Origin: Plasmopara viticola
Taxonomy: Eukaryota; Oomycota; Peronosporomycetes; Peronosporales; Peronosporaceae
Direction of reading: 5' to 3'
Assembly (NCBI GenBank): GCA_001695595.3
Contig: MBPM02000289.1
Location: 1 to 34,150, forward strand
DNA length: 34,150 nucleotides
Shown: positions 32,961 to 34,150 of the stretch, one piece after another
Layout: each line of letters begins with the position of its first letter
How positions within the stretch are numbered: position 1 is the first letter of the stretch
Made by a program: the position numbers and the translations under genes
Notes under the pieces: model-generated
Told to the model about the DNA's origin: nothing
Databases searched by the model: none
What the model saw: only the letters and a program-made list of their open reading frames with translations

Positions 32961-34150
32961 GCGTACCTTAGCGGGTTCTGTCCATTTGAAGCGCCAATTC
33001 TTCCCACAGCCATGATACGTCATAACTAGCTTTCTAGACATGCAGACATGCGTTTCAAGCGTACCTTAGCGAGTACTGCTCCATTTGAAGCGCCAAATCT
33101 TCCCACGGCGTCAGATACGAAAACGCTAGCTTCCTAGACATGCAGACACGCGTTCTAAGCGTATCTAAGCGAATACTGCTTCGTTTGAAGCCCTAATTCT
33201 TCCCACGGCCAGGGATACGTCCAATCTAGCTTCCTAGACATGCGGGCATGCGTTCTAAGCGTACCTAAGCGAGTACTGCTCCATTTGAAGTTCCAAATCT
33301 TCCCACGGCGACTGATACGTCAAATTTAGCTTCCTAGACATGCAAAAACGCGTTCTAAGCGTACCTTAGCGGGTTCTGCTCCATTTGAAGCCCCAATTTT
33401 CCCACGACCTCAGATACGTCAATCTAGCTTCCTAGACATGCAGACATGCGTTCTAAGCGTACCCAAGCGAGTACTGCTCCATTTGAAGCGTCAAATCTTC
33501 CCACGGCGTCAGATACGAAAATTCTAGCCTCCTAGACTTGCAGACACGCGTTGCAAGCGTGCCTTAGCGAGTACTGCTCAATTTGAAGCGCCAAATCTTC
33601 CCACGGCCAGGGATACGTCAAATTTAGCTTTCTAGACATGCAGGCACACGTTCTAAGCGTACCTAAGCGAGTACTGCTCCATTTGAAGCGCCAATTCTTC
33701 CCACGGCCTCAGATACGTAAACCCTAGCTTCCTAGACATGCAGATACGCGTTTCAAGCGTACCTTAGCGAGTACTGCTCCATTTGAAGCGCCAAATCTTT
33801 CCACGGCATCAGATACGAAAACGCGAGCTTCCTAGACATGCAGACACGCGTTCTAAGCGTACCTAAGCGAATACTGCTTCGTTTGAAGCCCTAATTCTTC
33901 CCACGGCCAGGGATACGTCCAATCTAGCTTCCTAGACATGCGGACATGCGTTCTAAGCGTACCTAAGCGAGTACTGCTCCATATGAAGTTCTAAATCTTC
34001 CCACGGCGTCAGATACGTAAACTTTAGCTTTCTAGACATGCAGACACGCGTTCTAAGCGTACCTAAGCGAGTACTGCTCCATTTAAGCGCCAATTCTTCC
34101 CACGGCCTGAGATACGTCCAATCTAGTTTCCTAGACATGCAGACATACTT
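32961..34150. repeat. Seven-monomer repeat (~699 bp), one unit plus a partial, cut by the window end
   Basis: The TACTGCTTCGTTTGAAGCCC monomer with its neighbours (ATACGAAAACGC before; GACATGCGG(G/A)CATGCG and GAAGTT(C)C after) occurs at 33173 and 33872, 699 bp apart, and also at 30390. The last bases (GACATACTT) match the monomer that follows in the same order at 30661. The array continues beyond the window. Confidence 0.75.

Larger units (their letters stand above)
1..34150. repeat. Satellite DNA array, ~100-bp monomer, head-to-tail, whole window
   Basis: Landmarks such as GACATGCAG, AAGCGTACC, AGTACTGCTCC, TTCCCACGG and GATACGTC recur in the same order about every 100 bp from first base to last. 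This makes roughly 340 copies, all on one strand sense. A class carrying CAGCCATGATACG is 99 bp because it is one base shorter than the CGGCCAGGGATACG class. There is no unique sequence, gene, RNA gene or mobile element between copies, and the array is cut by both window ends. Monomers differ by diagnostic substitutions rather than random noise. Such an array is typical of eukaryotic centromeric, pericentromeric or subtelomeric heterochromatin (inference). I do not recognise it as a named satellite family and cannot assign a taxon. No transcription signal is evident. Confidence 0.98.

Noticed and set aside
1..34150. CRISPR array
   Set aside because: The period is regular, but the whole 100 bp is conserved. 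There is no alternation of a short fixed repeat with unique spacers, and no cas gene.
1..34150. Telomeric or subtelomeric short repeat
   Set aside because: CCTTAG and CCCACGG words occur once per monomer only. There are no tandem 5-8 bp telomere units anywhere.
1..34150. Ribosomal or tRNA gene cluster
   Set aside because: No segment has the length or conserved blocks of rRNA or a cloverleaf; GTTC-containing strings are part of the monomer.
1..34150. Inverted segments or insertion of a transposable element
   Set aside because: GACATGCAG-type landmarks read in one direction throughout, with about 100-bp spacing. No terminal repeats, target duplications or foreign stretch were found.

Overview
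The whole 34,150-base window is one uninterrupted tandem satellite array. The monomer is about 100 bp (99 bp in one variant class, with rare 73-92 bp truncated units). That gives roughly 340 copies, all in the same orientation, running off both ends of the window. I found no protein-coding gene, RNA gene, transposon, CRISPR array, inversion or non-repeat island. The short reading frames on both strands are chance open stretches of the same monomer.

This layout is typical of eukaryotic heterochromatin, such as a centromeric, pericentromeric or subtelomeric satellite. The taxon cannot be named from the sequence. The consensus is about 52% G+C with seven CpGs per 100 bp (observed/expected about 1.06 by hand count). 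Nevertheless every consensus CpG also occurs as TpG or CpA in some monomers, which suggests past CpG methylation balanced by homogenisation.

The array has at least three levels: (i) the 100-bp monomer; (ii) a few dozen monomer types told apart by diagnostic bases, some in fixed-order cassettes; (iii) higher-order repeats (HORs) and segmental duplications of different sizes. Layout: 1-1990 block L (indel-rich first kb); 2346-6484 three copies of a 14-monomer HOR of about 1.39 kb; 6485-7110 linker; 7111-9220 second copy of L; 9793-10765 block A; 11662-13060 block B; 13091-13490 dimer duplication; 14101-14900 four-monomer duplication; 15188-16356 second A; 16385-16830 partial A; 17281-18448 third A, fused directly to a second B (18449-19850); 19867-20266 dimer duplication; 20700-21474 block C; 21475-22540 internal duplication with a 577-bp offset; 22621-24800 six-monomer HOR (about 600 bp) in three full and one partial copy; 25510-30555 tandem duplication of a block of about 2.5 kb; 30556-32100 mosaic; 32100-32960 a third, partial L; 32960-34150 a seven-monomer (699 bp) repeat cut by the window end.

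Within the monomer there are short symmetric elements: a dyad ACGC-N7-GCGT, a small inverted repeat across the monomer junction, and GCG/AGCG words at near-helical spacing. Several patches carry homopolymer-shortening indels that look more like unpolished long-read consensus error than biology, so fine-scale variation there should not be trusted.
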